A stretch of 64,000 nucleotides of DNA from Aurantiacibacter zhengii. GTDB taxonomy: Bacteria; Pseudomonadota; Alphaproteobacteria; Sphingomonadales; Sphingomonadaceae. The position numbers were made by a program, and so were the translations under genes. The notes beneath the pieces are model-generated. The model saw nothing but the letters and a program-made list of their open reading frames with translations. It had not been told where the DNA came from and did not search any database. Location of the stretch: the NCBI RefSeq assembly GCF_003584125.1, contig NZ_QXFL01000003.1:248001-312000 (forward strand), given 5' to 3'. Of the stretch, positions 18,867 through 27,573 are shown piece by piece; position 1 is the first letter of the stretch, and each line of letters opens with the position of its first letter.

Positions 18867-20285
18867 TTGGACAATGCACGCAACGGCACCAATATGGGGC
18901 TTATATCGGCGATTGTCGCGGTGGCGACGATCGGGGGGTTGCTGTTCGGTTACGACAGCGGCGCGGTAAACGGAACGCAGCAAGGGCTCATCACGGGCTT
19001 CGGCCTTGACGAGACGGCACTGGGCTTCACGGTCGGCTCACTTTTGATCGGCTGTTTCATCGGCGCATTCTTCGCCGGCACCCTGGCCGATGCCATGGGT
19101 CGCCGCAACGTGATGCGAATCGCAGCGGTGATGTTCCTTGTCGCCGCGCTGGCGCAGGGTCTTACGGCCGACCACACGATCTTCGTGATCGCCAGGATCA
19201 TGGGCGGCATGGCGGTGGGCGCTGCCAGCGTGCTCTCGCCAGCCTACATCTCGGAAGTCGCTCCGGCGAATATCCGCGGCCGGATGACCACCGTGCAGCA
19301 GATCATGATCATCACCGGTCTGACCGCGGCGTTCCTGGTCAATTACGTCCTCGCCGCTGCGGCGGGCGAATCGACCAACGAATTCTGGCTGGGAATCGTC
19401 GCCTGGCGCTGGATGTATCTTGCCCAGGCCGTGCCGGCCGCGGTATTCCTGGTTGCGCTGTTCTTCATCCCCGAAAGCCCGCGCTACCTCGTCGCAAAAA
19501 AGCGCGACGAAGAGGCCAGCGGTGTCCTGACCAGCCTCTTTGGCGAGACGGTGGCCAAGGCAAAGTTGCAGGAAATCCGTGCCAGCTTCGTCGGCGACCA
19601 CCGGCCCAGCCTGCGTGATGTTCTCGCGCCCGCGGGGACCAAGGGCTTCCTTGGAATGCGCAAGATCGTCTGGGTTGGCATCATGCTGGCCGTGTTCCAG
19701 CAGCTGGTGGGGATCAACGTGATCTTCTACTACGGTTCGACCCTGTGGCAGCTGGCCGGCTTTACCGAGCAGGATTCGCTGCTGATCAACGTAGTCTCGG
19801 GCGCTGTCTCGATCGCCGCCTGTTTCGTCACCATTGCCGTGATCGACAAGATCGGTCGCAAGCCGCTGCTTCTGATCGGTTCGGCCGGGATGGCGGTCAC
19901 CCTGTTCGTGATGGTCTATGCCTTCAGCCAGGGCGGTCTCGATGCCGAAGGCAACCTGGTGCTGACCGAACAGCTGGGCATCCTCGCCGTTGTCGCGGCG
20001 AACCTCTACGTGATTTTCTTCAACGTCAGCTGGGGCCCGGTCATGTGGGTGATGCTGGGCGAGATGTTCCCCAACCAGATCCGCGGTTCGGCGCTGGCAG
20101 TGGCGGGCTTTTTCCAGTGGTTTGCAAACTACCTGATCGCGCAGACCTTCCCGGTGATGGCTGTCGGCATCGGCCTTGCGGCAAGCTACAGCTTCTATGC
20201 GGTATGCGCCGTCATCAGCTTCTTCCTGGTCCAGGCCTTCATTACGGAGACCAAGGGCAAGGAACTGGAGGAGATGGAGGGCTGA
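18867..20285 (+). CDS. Sugar-porter family MFS transporter (xylose/sugar:proton symporter)
   Basis: An inner-membrane protein of about 470 residues with twelve hydrophobic segments. Sugar-porter signatures are clear: GGLLFGYDSGAVNGTQ near the N-terminus, ADAMGRR after segment 2, PESPRYLV before the central loop, QQLVGINVIFYYG in segment 7 and ETKGKELEE at the C-terminus. XylE-like proton symport of xylose is likely from context. The start is uncertain. I prefer TTG 18867 because GGGAG lies about seven bases before it; ATG 18849 and ATG 18894 are alternatives. The halogenase-like genes follow 41 bases downstream on the same strand. Confidence 0.9.
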   Translation: MDNARNGTNMGLISAIVAVATIGGLLFGYDSGAVNGTQQGLITGFGLDETALGFTVGSLLIGCFIGAFFAGTLADAMGRRNVMRIAAVMFLVAALAQGLTADHTIFVIARIMGGMAVGAASVLSPAYISEVAPANIRGRMTTVQQIMIITGLTAAFLVNYVLAAAAGESTNEFWLGIVAWRWMYLAQAVPAAVFLVALFFIPESPRYLVAKKRDEEASGVLTSLFGETVAKAKLQEIRASFVGDHRPSLRDVLAPAGTKGFLGMRKIVWVGIMLAVFQQLVGINVIFYYGSTLWQLAGFTEQDSLLINVVSGAVSIAACFVTIAVIDKIGRKPLLLIGSAGMAVTLFVMVYAFSQGGLDAEGNLVLTEQLGILAVVAANLYVIFFNVSWGPVMWVMLGEMFPNQIRGSALAVAGFFQWFANYLIAQTFPVMAVGIGLAASYSFYAVCAVISFFLVQAFITETKGKELEEMEG

Positions 20286-20326
20286 ACGGCTTTGCTGTTC
20301 GGCTCACCATATCCTAGGCTAGAGCG

Positions 20327-21847
20327 ATGATCGGTTCCGGTGCGAAACCTGTGCGCGTGGTCGTCCTTGGCGGCGGAACTGCCGGCTGGATGACTGCCGC
20401 CGGGCTCGCCCGGATGCTGGGCGAGCGCGTGACGGTCGACCTGGTGGAAAGCGAGGACATCGGCATCGTCGGAGTGGGCGAGGCGACGCTGCCGCATATC
20501 CGCGGCTTCGTCGAGAAGCTCGGCATCTCCGAGGCCGAGTTCATGCGCGCCACCCATGCCACCTACAAGCTGGGTATCGATTTTCGCGATTTCGGCAGGA
20601 TCGGCGAAAGCTATATCCACCCCTTCGGCTCCTTCGGCGAGGAACTGGGAGGGGTGGGTTTCCACCATTACTGGCTGGAGCTGCAGCGGCGCGGACTGGC
20701 GGGGCCGCTGGGCGATTATTCGTTCTGCGTTGCGGCGGCGCTGGCCAACAAGTTCGCGCCGCCCGCCGACGACATGTCGCTGGCATCCTCCTATGGCTAT
20801 GCCTACCAGTTCGATGCCACGCTGTTCGGCCCCTTCATGCGCGAGTTCGGACTTTCCATCGGCGTAACCCGGCACGAGGGCCTGGTAACCCAGGTCGAAC
20901 GCGACGGCGAAAGCGGCAATGTCACCGCGCTGACGCTGGAGGACGGCCGCCAGCTCGAAGGCGATCTGTTCGTCGACTGCTCGGGCTTTCGCTCGCGGAT
21001 ACTGGGGCAGGAACTTGGCGAGGAGTGGGAGGACTGGACCCACTGGCTGCCGTGCGACCGGGCGGCCGCCATGCCGTGCAAGCACGCCACCGACGAAATC
21101 CGGCCCTACACTACCGCCACCGCCATGCCCGCAGGCTGGCGCTGGCAGATCCCGCTGCAGCATCGCATGGGCAACGGATACGTCTTTTCCAGCGCCTTCA
21201 TCGACGAGGACGAGGCCTGCGAGACCATTCGGAAGGCCAGCGAGGGCGAGCCGCTGGCGGACCCCCGCATCCTGCGCTTCCGCCCCGGGCGGCGGCGCCA
21301 GAGCTGGAGCCACAACGTCATCGCCGTGGGCCTTGCCAGCGGGTTCCTCGAACCGCTCGAATCGACGTCGATCTATCTCGCCCAGATGGCGATCACCTAC
21401 CTCATCGAACTATTTCCGGATGGTGCAATCGATCCTGCCGACCGTGACGAATTCAACCGGCTGGTCGACATGGAATACGACCGCGTCCGCGACTTCCTGA
21501 TCCTGCACTATCACGCCACCACGCGCGACGATTCCGAGTTCTGGAACCACGTGCGCACCATGACCGTGCCCGACAGCCTAGCCGGAAAGATGGAGCTGTG
21601 GCGCCAGGCGGGGCGTATCGAGAAATATTCCGATGGCCTGTTCTACGATGCCAGCTGGATCGCGGTTTACCTGGGCCAGGGCCTGATGCCGGAGCGGCAC
21701 GATCCACGCACCGGGCTGGTCGATCCCGAGCGCCTCAAATCGGCGACCGACCGCCTGCGCAGCGAAATTGCTTCGTCGGTCTCGCAGATGCCTGACCACG
21801 CCGAATACCTGCGCCGCAACAACGCCCGGCTGGCAGAACCGGCGTGA
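20327..21847 (+). CDS. Flavin-dependent tryptophan-halogenase-like protein, copy 1
   Basis: A 506-residue flavoprotein of the tryptophan halogenase family. It keeps the FAD loop GGGTAGW (residues 15-21), the catalytic lysine K81 in ATYKLGIDF and the halogenase signature WRWQIP at 271-276, so it could form hypohalous acid and a lysine haloamine. Related proteins near sugar receptors in Xanthomonas and Brevundimonas-like bacteria show brominating activity on free indole, but their natural substrates are unknown. No flavin reductase gene is nearby. The stop overlaps the GTG of the degenerate paralogue by four bases. The role is unknown; see the corresponding finding. Confidence 0.88.
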   Translation: MIGSGAKPVRVVVLGGGTAGWMTAAGLARMLGERVTVDLVESEDIGIVGVGEATLPHIRGFVEKLGISEAEFMRATHATYKLGIDFRDFGRIGESYIHPFGSFGEELGGVGFHHYWLELQRRGLAGPLGDYSFCVAAALANKFAPPADDMSLASSYGYAYQFDATLFGPFMREFGLSIGVTRHEGLVTQVERDGESGNVTALTLEDGRQLEGDLFVDCSGFRSRILGQELGEEWEDWTHWLPCDRAAAMPCKHATDEIRPYTTATAMPAGWRWQIPLQHRMGNGYVFSSAFIDEDEACETIRKASEGEPLADPRILRFRPGRRRQSWSHNVIAVGLASGFLEPLESTSIYLAQMAITYLIELFPDGAIDPADRDEFNRLVDMEYDRVRDFLILHYHATTRDDSEFWNHVRTMTVPDSLAGKMELWRQAGRIEKYSDGLFYDASWIAVYLGQGLMPERHDPRTGLVDPERLKSATDRLRSEIASSVSQMPDHAEYLRRNNARLAEPA

Positions 21848-23319
21848 GCGAGCCGCGCCAGCCGCCGAGCAGGATCGTCGTCGCCGGGGGAGGGCAGGTC
21901 GGCGTGCTTGCGGCAATCGGCCTGCGCCGCGCCCTGCCGACGTGTGAAGTTGTCGTGATCGGTCTTGCACCCGGCCCTTCCGCTTTTGCGGACCGTGCCT
22001 CATCTTCCCTCCCGTTCACCAACAAGCTGCATGATCGGCTTGGCATCGAAGAGGCGCAGCTCGTCCTCGCTGCCGGGGGCAGTTACCGGCTGGCAACGCG
22101 CTACGCCGGATGGGGCGGAGAGGACCAGCATGGCCTCGTGCCCTATGGCGGCGCGGTCGATCCCGCCTTGCAGACGCGCTTTGCCCAGCAATGGGGCGGC
22201 GGACCGCAGAATATCACCGGGGATCGGCCGGCAGGCTCTATCGCAGAAGTGCTGGTGAACGCGGGCCGCTTTGCCCCGCCGCCGCCCGATGCCGACACGC
22301 CCATATCCGAAGTCGAATATGCGCTGCGCTGGAATCAGCCCGCCTACCACGGCGTGCTGGTCGAACATGCCCAGCGCGCCGGTGTGGCGCATGTCAGCGG
22401 TATGATCTCGGCGATCCAGCTGGACGCCAAAGGGGGTATCGCCAGCATCGCCATCGACGGCCACGGCAATATCGAGGCGGACCTGTTCATCGATTGCACC
22501 GGTCCGGGCGCCGTGCTCGCCTCGGCCTTGCCGGAATTCGACGTGATCGATTGGCAGGACGCCTCGCCGATCCGCCGCGTGCTGGTGGCTCCTCCCGGCC
22601 AGCCAATGCTCCATCTGGAGGACAGGATTTCCCTGCTTCCCGAAGGCTGGCTGTGCGAACTGGCCGGGCGCGACGGCCTGCAGACCATGCTGGCCGTGGG
22701 AGAGGCCGTCGGCGATGATGCCGCGCGCGCGGCCTTGCAGACAGAGCCCGCGGCGTCGCTGCCGGTGTCGCCCGGATGCGCGCGCAAGGCGTGGGTCGGC
22801 AATGTGATTGCGCTCGGCGATGCCGCAGCGCGCTGCGAACCGCTGGGGTTCCTGCCGCTCGATCTGGCGCACCGCCAGCTTGACCTGCTGCTGGAAATGC
22901 TGCCCGGCAAGGAGGTCGTTCCCAGCGAGAGGGCCGAGTACAACCGCCGCGCCGGCCTGATGTTCGATGCCGTGCGCGATCTGCTGGCGATGCACTATGC
23001 CGCGCCGCGCGCGCGCAAGGTCTTCCCGAACGCGCAAACTCCGGCCGCCGTGCAGGTCATGCTGGACCAGTTCGAAAGACGGGGACGCCTGCCTTTCCAG
23101 GAGGAAGCGGCGCTGCTGAAGCAGGAGCAGGCTTCGCTGCTGGCGGCACTGGGCTTCCCGCAGGGGCTATCGACCCGCGAACAGCACCTTGCCCAACAGG
23201 ATATAACCGCTGCCCAGGCCGATTTCGCGGCAAAGTCGCAGGCAGCGCTCGCTTTCGCGCCGCCATACGGCCAGTGGCTCGCTTCGGTCCTTCGGACTAG
23301 CCAAGCGCAGAGCGGATAA
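21844..23319 (+). CDS. Degenerate tryptophan-halogenase-like flavoprotein, probably not a halogenase
   Basis: A 491-residue relative of the neighbouring halogenases. An FAD-type loop remains but is altered (AGGGQVGV instead of GGGTAGW). The catalytic lysine position reads SYRLATRY, with Arg in place of Lys, and the WxWxIP signature is missing (LPEGWLCELAG stands in that region). A second flavin-fold segment, GNVIALGDAAARCEPLGF, is well kept. It may bind FAD and act as a partner, chaperone or different oxidase. The GTG start overlaps the previous stop (GTGA), indicating fixed co-production. It converges with the JmjC-like gene, overlapping 23 bases tail to tail. Confidence 0.8.
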   Translation: MSEPRQPPSRIVVAGGGQVGVLAAIGLRRALPTCEVVVIGLAPGPSAFADRASSSLPFTNKLHDRLGIEEAQLVLAAGGSYRLATRYAGWGGEDQHGLVPYGGAVDPALQTRFAQQWGGGPQNITGDRPAGSIAEVLVNAGRFAPPPPDADTPISEVEYALRWNQPAYHGVLVEHAQRAGVAHVSGMISAIQLDAKGGIASIAIDGHGNIEADLFIDCTGPGAVLASALPEFDVIDWQDASPIRRVLVAPPGQPMLHLEDRISLLPEGWLCELAGRDGLQTMLAVGEAVGDDAARAALQTEPAASLPVSPGCARKAWVGNVIALGDAAARCEPLGFLPLDLAHRQLDLLLEMLPGKEVVPSERAEYNRRAGLMFDAVRDLLAMHYAAPRARKVFPNAQTPAAVQVMLDQFERRGRLPFQEEAALLKQEQASLLAALGFPQGLSTREQHLAQQDITAAQADFAAKSQAALAFAPPYGQWLASVLRTSQAQSG

Positions 23320-24304
23320 TCGACCTGATTCGCGCGAACAGGTCCGGCCCGGGCGGACCGAGCACGCCCTTGGCGTGGTCGGGCAGATGGGCCGCAGGAT
23401 CGCCGCTTTCCTCGAACACGTAATAATCCAGCATCTGCCGCCAGACCTCGCGCTGCTCGGGCGGCAGGTGGCGATAGGCGAGGATCGCATGGAGCAGTGC
23501 ATCGTAGGGACTGCCGTTTCCCTGTGATTGCCCGTCGTTCCACCAGTAATTGGCCAGGATGCTGACCGGCTCGAGCGACTCGACGCCGTGCCACCAGCAA
23601 TAGGGAATATAGATGGCGTCGCCCGGCTCCAGCGTGGCCTGCTCGGCATGTGACCATGCCTCGGCAAAGCGCGGGTGGGCATCAAGGTCCGGCGCGGCGA
23701 GATCGACCATGCTGACGGGAGTACCGGCCGGCGTCAATTCAAGCGGGCCGGGATAGAGATTGGGTGTCTGGTCGGGCGGGAAAAGCGTGAAACGCCGCCT
23801 GCCAGCGACGCAGCACGCGATATTTTCCTTGTTATCGAAATGCGGCGCGACGCGGATGCGGTTGCCGATCCAGATACGCGGGTCGACAGCGGGCAGCAGG
23901 TCCAGCCGGTTTTCGCGGTGGAATCCCGGCAGGAGTTCGCTGATGGTTTCCGCCTGCACCGCCATCGCATGCGGCTCGGCCTCGTCGCTCTCTGTCAGCA
24001 GGTCGGCAAGAAAGGCGTCGAGCCTGCCCTGACCCTGCATGAAATTGAGGCCGGTCATTTGCGGATTATAGAAGAACCTGCCTTGCGCGGCGGGCGGCGC
24101 GGCGATCGCTTTCACTGGCCGCGTGACGCCGGAGGCAAGAATGTATCGGACGATCGCCTCGTCGCCCTGCCTTGCCGCGTGGACGGCGGGCCAATCTGCC
24201 ACCAGCCCGCTTAGAACGACCGGCCTGCCTGCAGCCCTGATCGCCGCCAGCTCTTCACTATCGCGCGGCCGTGCGCGCTCCTCCATGGGCCGGGCCGGTT
24301 TCAT
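23297..24304 (-). CDS. JmjC/cupin-8-like Fe(II)-dependent oxygenase homologue, copy 1
   Basis: A 335-residue cupin-like protein with the FIH/JmjC outline: N-terminal RPVVLSGLVADWPA, then a predicted iron site H155-x-D157 in APHFDNKEN and H239 in YCWWHGVES, within GDAIYIPYCWWHG. That suggests a 2-oxoglutarate-dependent hydroxylase acting on a protein or peptide side chain. The ATG at 24304 overlaps the stop of the preceding halogenase (ATGA), so three genes, 27407-23297, form one coupled minus-strand operon. The residue spacing of the metal site is identical in the paralogue at 50044. No substrate is known. Confidence 0.78.
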   Translation of the reverse strand: MKPARPMEERARPRDSEELAAIRAAGRPVVLSGLVADWPAVHAARQGDEAIVRYILASGVTRPVKAIAAPPAAQGRFFYNPQMTGLNFMQGQGRLDAFLADLLTESDEAEPHAMAVQAETISELLPGFHRENRLDLLPAVDPRIWIGNRIRVAPHFDNKENIACCVAGRRRFTLFPPDQTPNLYPGPLELTPAGTPVSMVDLAAPDLDAHPRFAEAWSHAEQATLEPGDAIYIPYCWWHGVESLEPVSILANYWWNDGQSQGNGSPYDALLHAILAYRHLPPEQREVWRQMLDYYVFEESGDPAAHLPDHAKGVLGPPGPDLFARIRSIIRSALG

Positions 24305-25836
24305 GCCGATGCGCGTTCGCCGACGGGGATTGCGCTGCCCTGCTGTTGCAGGAAATCTTCCTGCGTCGGCATCTGGGATACGGCTTGGGCAATGACTTGC
24401 CGGATATGTTCGAGCCGCTTCTTCGTTTCTGCCTCGTCGAGCATCCCCGCCACGGGGTGATACCCTTTCGGCGTGATGCCCTGGCCTGCCATCACCGCAA
24501 GCCAGCTTGGTTCGGTGAAGAACTCGTCGTGCTCGCGAACCACGCGTCCCGAGCCTTCGAAGATCGCCATTTTTTCGGCCAGTCCGTCGGGCGGTGGCAG
24601 GTTGCGGCAATAGCGCCAGAACTCGCTGTCATCCCGCTCGGTAGACTTGTAATGCAGGACGAGAAAATCGCGGATATCGACATATTCGCGGCGCGTATCG
24701 CGGTTGAAGCGCAGCCTTTCCTGCTCCCCGAAAGCGGTGGTGGGGAAGAAGGCCATGAACCTTGCGATCGACGACTGCACGAGGTGGATTGCGGTCGATT
24801 CTAGCGGCTCGAGGAAGCCGCCGGCCAGTCCCAACGCGACCACGTTCTTTTCCCAGAACTGCGCGCGGTGGCCGGCAGTGAAGCGCAGGTGATTAGGCTC
24901 GGCAAGAGGTTCGCCGTCGAGATTGGCGAGCAGCAGGTCGGTCGCCTTGTCCTGCTCCATATGGGCCGAGGAATAGACGTGTCCGTTGCCGATGCGATGC
25001 TGCAAGGGGATGCGCCACTGCCATCCGGCAGGGCGGGCCGTGGACCGGGTAAGCGGCTGGCGATCGCCGCCCAGCGTGCAGGGCACTGCCACCGCGCGGT
25101 CGCAGGGCAGCCACTTGCTCCAGTCCTCGAACGGCACCTGCAGGGCCTGGCCCAGCAGCAGCGAGCGAAAGCCCGAACAGTCGATGAAAAGCTCGCCCTC
25201 GATCCGGCTGCCGTCTTCCAGCTCAACCGATTCGACGAAGCCGGTCTCGCCGTCCTGGTGGACCTGGATGACCTTGCCCTCGAGGCGAATCACGCCATGC
25301 GCCTCGGCACGGCGACGCAGGAAAGCGGCGTATAGTCTCGCGTCGAACTGGAATGCATAGGCAAGCTTGGACAACGGGGAACGCGGATTGTTCAGTTGCG
25401 GCCAGAAGAACTTGCCCGCACGGCCTGCGGCGGCACCGATCGAATAGGGATCGAGAGGCACCGTTTCTCCCGCCTCCTGCCCGCGCAGCCAGAAATGGTG
25501 GAATTCGATACCCAGCATGTCGAGGCCATAGGTGCCGAACGGGTGGACGTAGGAATGGCCGGGCCGCAGCCAGTCGACGAATTCGATACCCAGCTTGTAG
25601 GTGGCGTGGGTTTCCCGCACGAATTCGTTCTCGTCGATTTCCAGCAGCTTGTGGAAAGAGAGGATCTGCGGGATCGTGGCCTCTCCGACCCCGACCGTGC
25701 CGATGGCGTCGCTTTCCACCAGTTGGATGGAAAGGCCGGGAAATTCGCCGAGGATTTTGGCAATCGCGGCGGCGGCCATCCATCCCGCCGTGCCCCCGCC
25801 GACGATCACGATCTTGCGGATGGGTTCTCCGTTCAA
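24301..25836 (-). CDS. Flavin-dependent tryptophan-halogenase-like protein, copy 2
   Basis: A 511-residue intact member of the family: VGGGTAGWM at 12-20, catalytic K81 in ATYKLGIEF and WQWRIP at 272-277. The start is set at TTG 25836 because it overlaps the TGA of the upstream halogenase (TTGA) and gives the expected N-terminus just before KIVIVGGG; no ATG fits. Copy 3 lies directly upstream and the JmjC-like gene directly downstream, all with four-base overlaps, which points to stoichiometric production. Substrate unknown; relatives near TonB receptors are thought to act on something other than free tryptophan. Confidence 0.87.
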   Translation of the reverse strand: MNGEPIRKIVIVGGGTAGWMAAAAIAKILGEFPGLSIQLVESDAIGTVGVGEATIPQILSFHKLLEIDENEFVRETHATYKLGIEFVDWLRPGHSYVHPFGTYGLDMLGIEFHHFWLRGQEAGETVPLDPYSIGAAAGRAGKFFWPQLNNPRSPLSKLAYAFQFDARLYAAFLRRRAEAHGVIRLEGKVIQVHQDGETGFVESVELEDGSRIEGELFIDCSGFRSLLLGQALQVPFEDWSKWLPCDRAVAVPCTLGGDRQPLTRSTARPAGWQWRIPLQHRIGNGHVYSSAHMEQDKATDLLLANLDGEPLAEPNHLRFTAGHRAQFWEKNVVALGLAGGFLEPLESTAIHLVQSSIARFMAFFPTTAFGEQERLRFNRDTRREYVDIRDFLVLHYKSTERDDSEFWRYCRNLPPPDGLAEKMAIFEGSGRVVREHDEFFTEPSWLAVMAGQGITPKGYHPVAGMLDEAETKKRLEHIRQVIAQAVSQMPTQEDFLQQQGSAIPVGERASA

Positions 25837-27407
25837 GATTGGCCCCCGAAGGCAAATTGCGCAGCTGGTTGCTCCAGGTGCCATGCGCCCGCACGCCGGA
25901 GGAAATCCTCCTGGCTGGGAAGCTGCTGGGCGGTGCTGCGGTAGGTTTCGCGCATCTGTTTCATGGCCTCGGCCACCTTGCGCTCGTCCAGCGTGTCGGC
26001 GATCGGATCGTGGCTCTCAGGGGCGATGTTCTGGCCAAGCATTACCGCGATCCAGCTAGGCTGGGCGAACAGTTCCGCATTCTCCCGGAAGACCCGGCCA
26101 TGAAGTCTCCACAGTTCCATCTTGCGCGTTAGCGAATCGGGCACGGCCATGTCGCGGACGTAGCGCCAGAAATCCGTGTCGCCGCGCTGCGTGGCCTTGT
26201 AGTGCAGGATAATGAAGTCGCGCACGTCCTCATATACGTCGCGCATGCCGCGGTTGTACTCGTCACGTTCAAGGGAGCTGATCGGCTTGTCGGGGAACAG
26301 CGCGAACAGCCTGGCGATGCCGTTCTGGATCATGTGAATGCTGGTGGATTCCAGCGGCTCGATGAAACCCGACGACAGGCCGAGCGAGACGACATTGTGG
26401 CTCCACGCCTTGCGCCGCATGCCGGTCTTGAAGCGAATCGTTCTCGGCTCCGCGAGAGGCTGGCCTTCGAGATTCGCCAGCAGGATGTCCCGCGCTTCAT
26501 CCTCGTCCATGTACTGGCTGCAAAAGACGTGGCCGTTGCCCACACGGTGCTGCAAGGGGATTCGCCACTGCCAGCCCGCCGGCCGCGCGGTTGATCGCGT
26601 GAAGGGATCGGGCGACGCGATGTTGGAGGTCGGCACGGCGATTGCGCGATCGACTGGCAGCCAGTGGCTCCAGTCGTCATAGCCGGTTTCCAGCTCCTCC
26701 TCTATCAGCAGGCCGCGAAAGCCGGAGCAGTCGATGAACAGGTCGCCCTCGATACAGGTGCCATCCGCCAGCTCTATGGCCGATACGTCGCCGCTTTCCC
26801 CGTTGCGGTGAGCGCGGACTATCTGCCCTTCCTTGCGCACAGTGCCCTGGCGCTCGGCCAGCTTGCGCAGGAATGCCGCGTACAGCCCCGCATCGAAATG
26901 GAAGGCGTAGCTGATTTCCGAAATCGGCGTCTTGGCCTGCGCCGAGGGACGACCGAAACGGCCTAGCGCTGCCGCCACCGAACTCATCGAATAGTCCGCG
27001 ATGTCTCCGATGTCTGCAGAGCCGAGTGCCAGTTGTCGCAGGAAAAGCTGGTGAAACTGGATGCCGTGGAAATCGTGGCCATAATCTCCGAAAGGATGGA
27101 AATAGCGATCCCCGATCCGGCCCCAGTCGACGAATTCGATCCCGAGCTTGAAAGTCCCTCGCGTCTCCCTGAGAAACTCGTTTTCCGAGATATCCAGCAT
27201 GGCGTTAAAATTGCGGATCGGCGGAATGGTCGCCTCTCCCACACCCACGGTGCCGATCTGGTCCGATTCGACCAGGGTAATGGTGCGTTTCCCGTCGTCG
27301 AAAAATCGCGACAGGGCCGCTGCCGCCATCCATCCTGCCGTCCCGCCGCCGACGATTACCACGTCCGCTATCCGTCCGGGGGTAACGATACCATTGGATT
27401 GTGACAT
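25833..27407 (-). CDS. Flavin-dependent tryptophan-halogenase-like protein, copy 3
   Basis: A 524-residue family member with FAD loop VGGGTAGWM, catalytic K87 in TFKLGIEF and WQWRIP at 279-284. It is the first gene of the minus-strand operon and stands head to head with the TonB-dependent receptor across 167 bases that contain the operator at 27546. ATG 27407 is chosen because the FAD fold then begins about 15 residues in; a GGAGG lies ten bases upstream. Similarity to copy 2 is strong across most of the length, so these two probably arose by duplication. The intact set of residues argues for an active halogenase. Confidence 0.87.
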   Translation of the reverse strand: MSQSNGIVTPGRIADVVIVGGGTAGWMAAAALSRFFDDGKRTITLVESDQIGTVGVGEATIPPIRNFNAMLDISENEFLRETRGTFKLGIEFVDWGRIGDRYFHPFGDYGHDFHGIQFHQLFLRQLALGSADIGDIADYSMSSVAAALGRFGRPSAQAKTPISEISYAFHFDAGLYAAFLRKLAERQGTVRKEGQIVRAHRNGESGDVSAIELADGTCIEGDLFIDCSGFRGLLIEEELETGYDDWSHWLPVDRAIAVPTSNIASPDPFTRSTARPAGWQWRIPLQHRVGNGHVFCSQYMDEDEARDILLANLEGQPLAEPRTIRFKTGMRRKAWSHNVVSLGLSSGFIEPLESTSIHMIQNGIARLFALFPDKPISSLERDEYNRGMRDVYEDVRDFIILHYKATQRGDTDFWRYVRDMAVPDSLTRKMELWRLHGRVFRENAELFAQPSWIAVMLGQNIAPESHDPIADTLDERKVAEAMKQMRETYRSTAQQLPSQEDFLRRAGAWHLEQPAAQFAFGGQS

Positions 27408-27545
27408 GGTCAGGCAGCCTCCCTCAGACAGGTGCAATACTTTTGCAACAGTTCGCAGCCTAGTGCCCTAACGCACCCTTGCAAAGGCAAGAATCTGCCT
27501 TTATGCATCGACCCAACAGCAAAAAGCTTGCGCTGCTACATTTTT

Positions 27546-27559
27546 TGGTAGCGCTAACA
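27546..27559. promoter_or_regulatory. LacI-type operator between halogenase operon and TonB receptor
   Basis: TGGTAGCGCTAACA matches the 14-base consensus at 13 positions. It is 14 bases before the receptor start and 139 bases before the halogenase start. The site places the receptor, and perhaps the halogenase/JmjC operon, under the same control as the xylan enzymes. Confidence 0.8.
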
Positions 27560-27573
27560 TTGGGAGGGTGACA

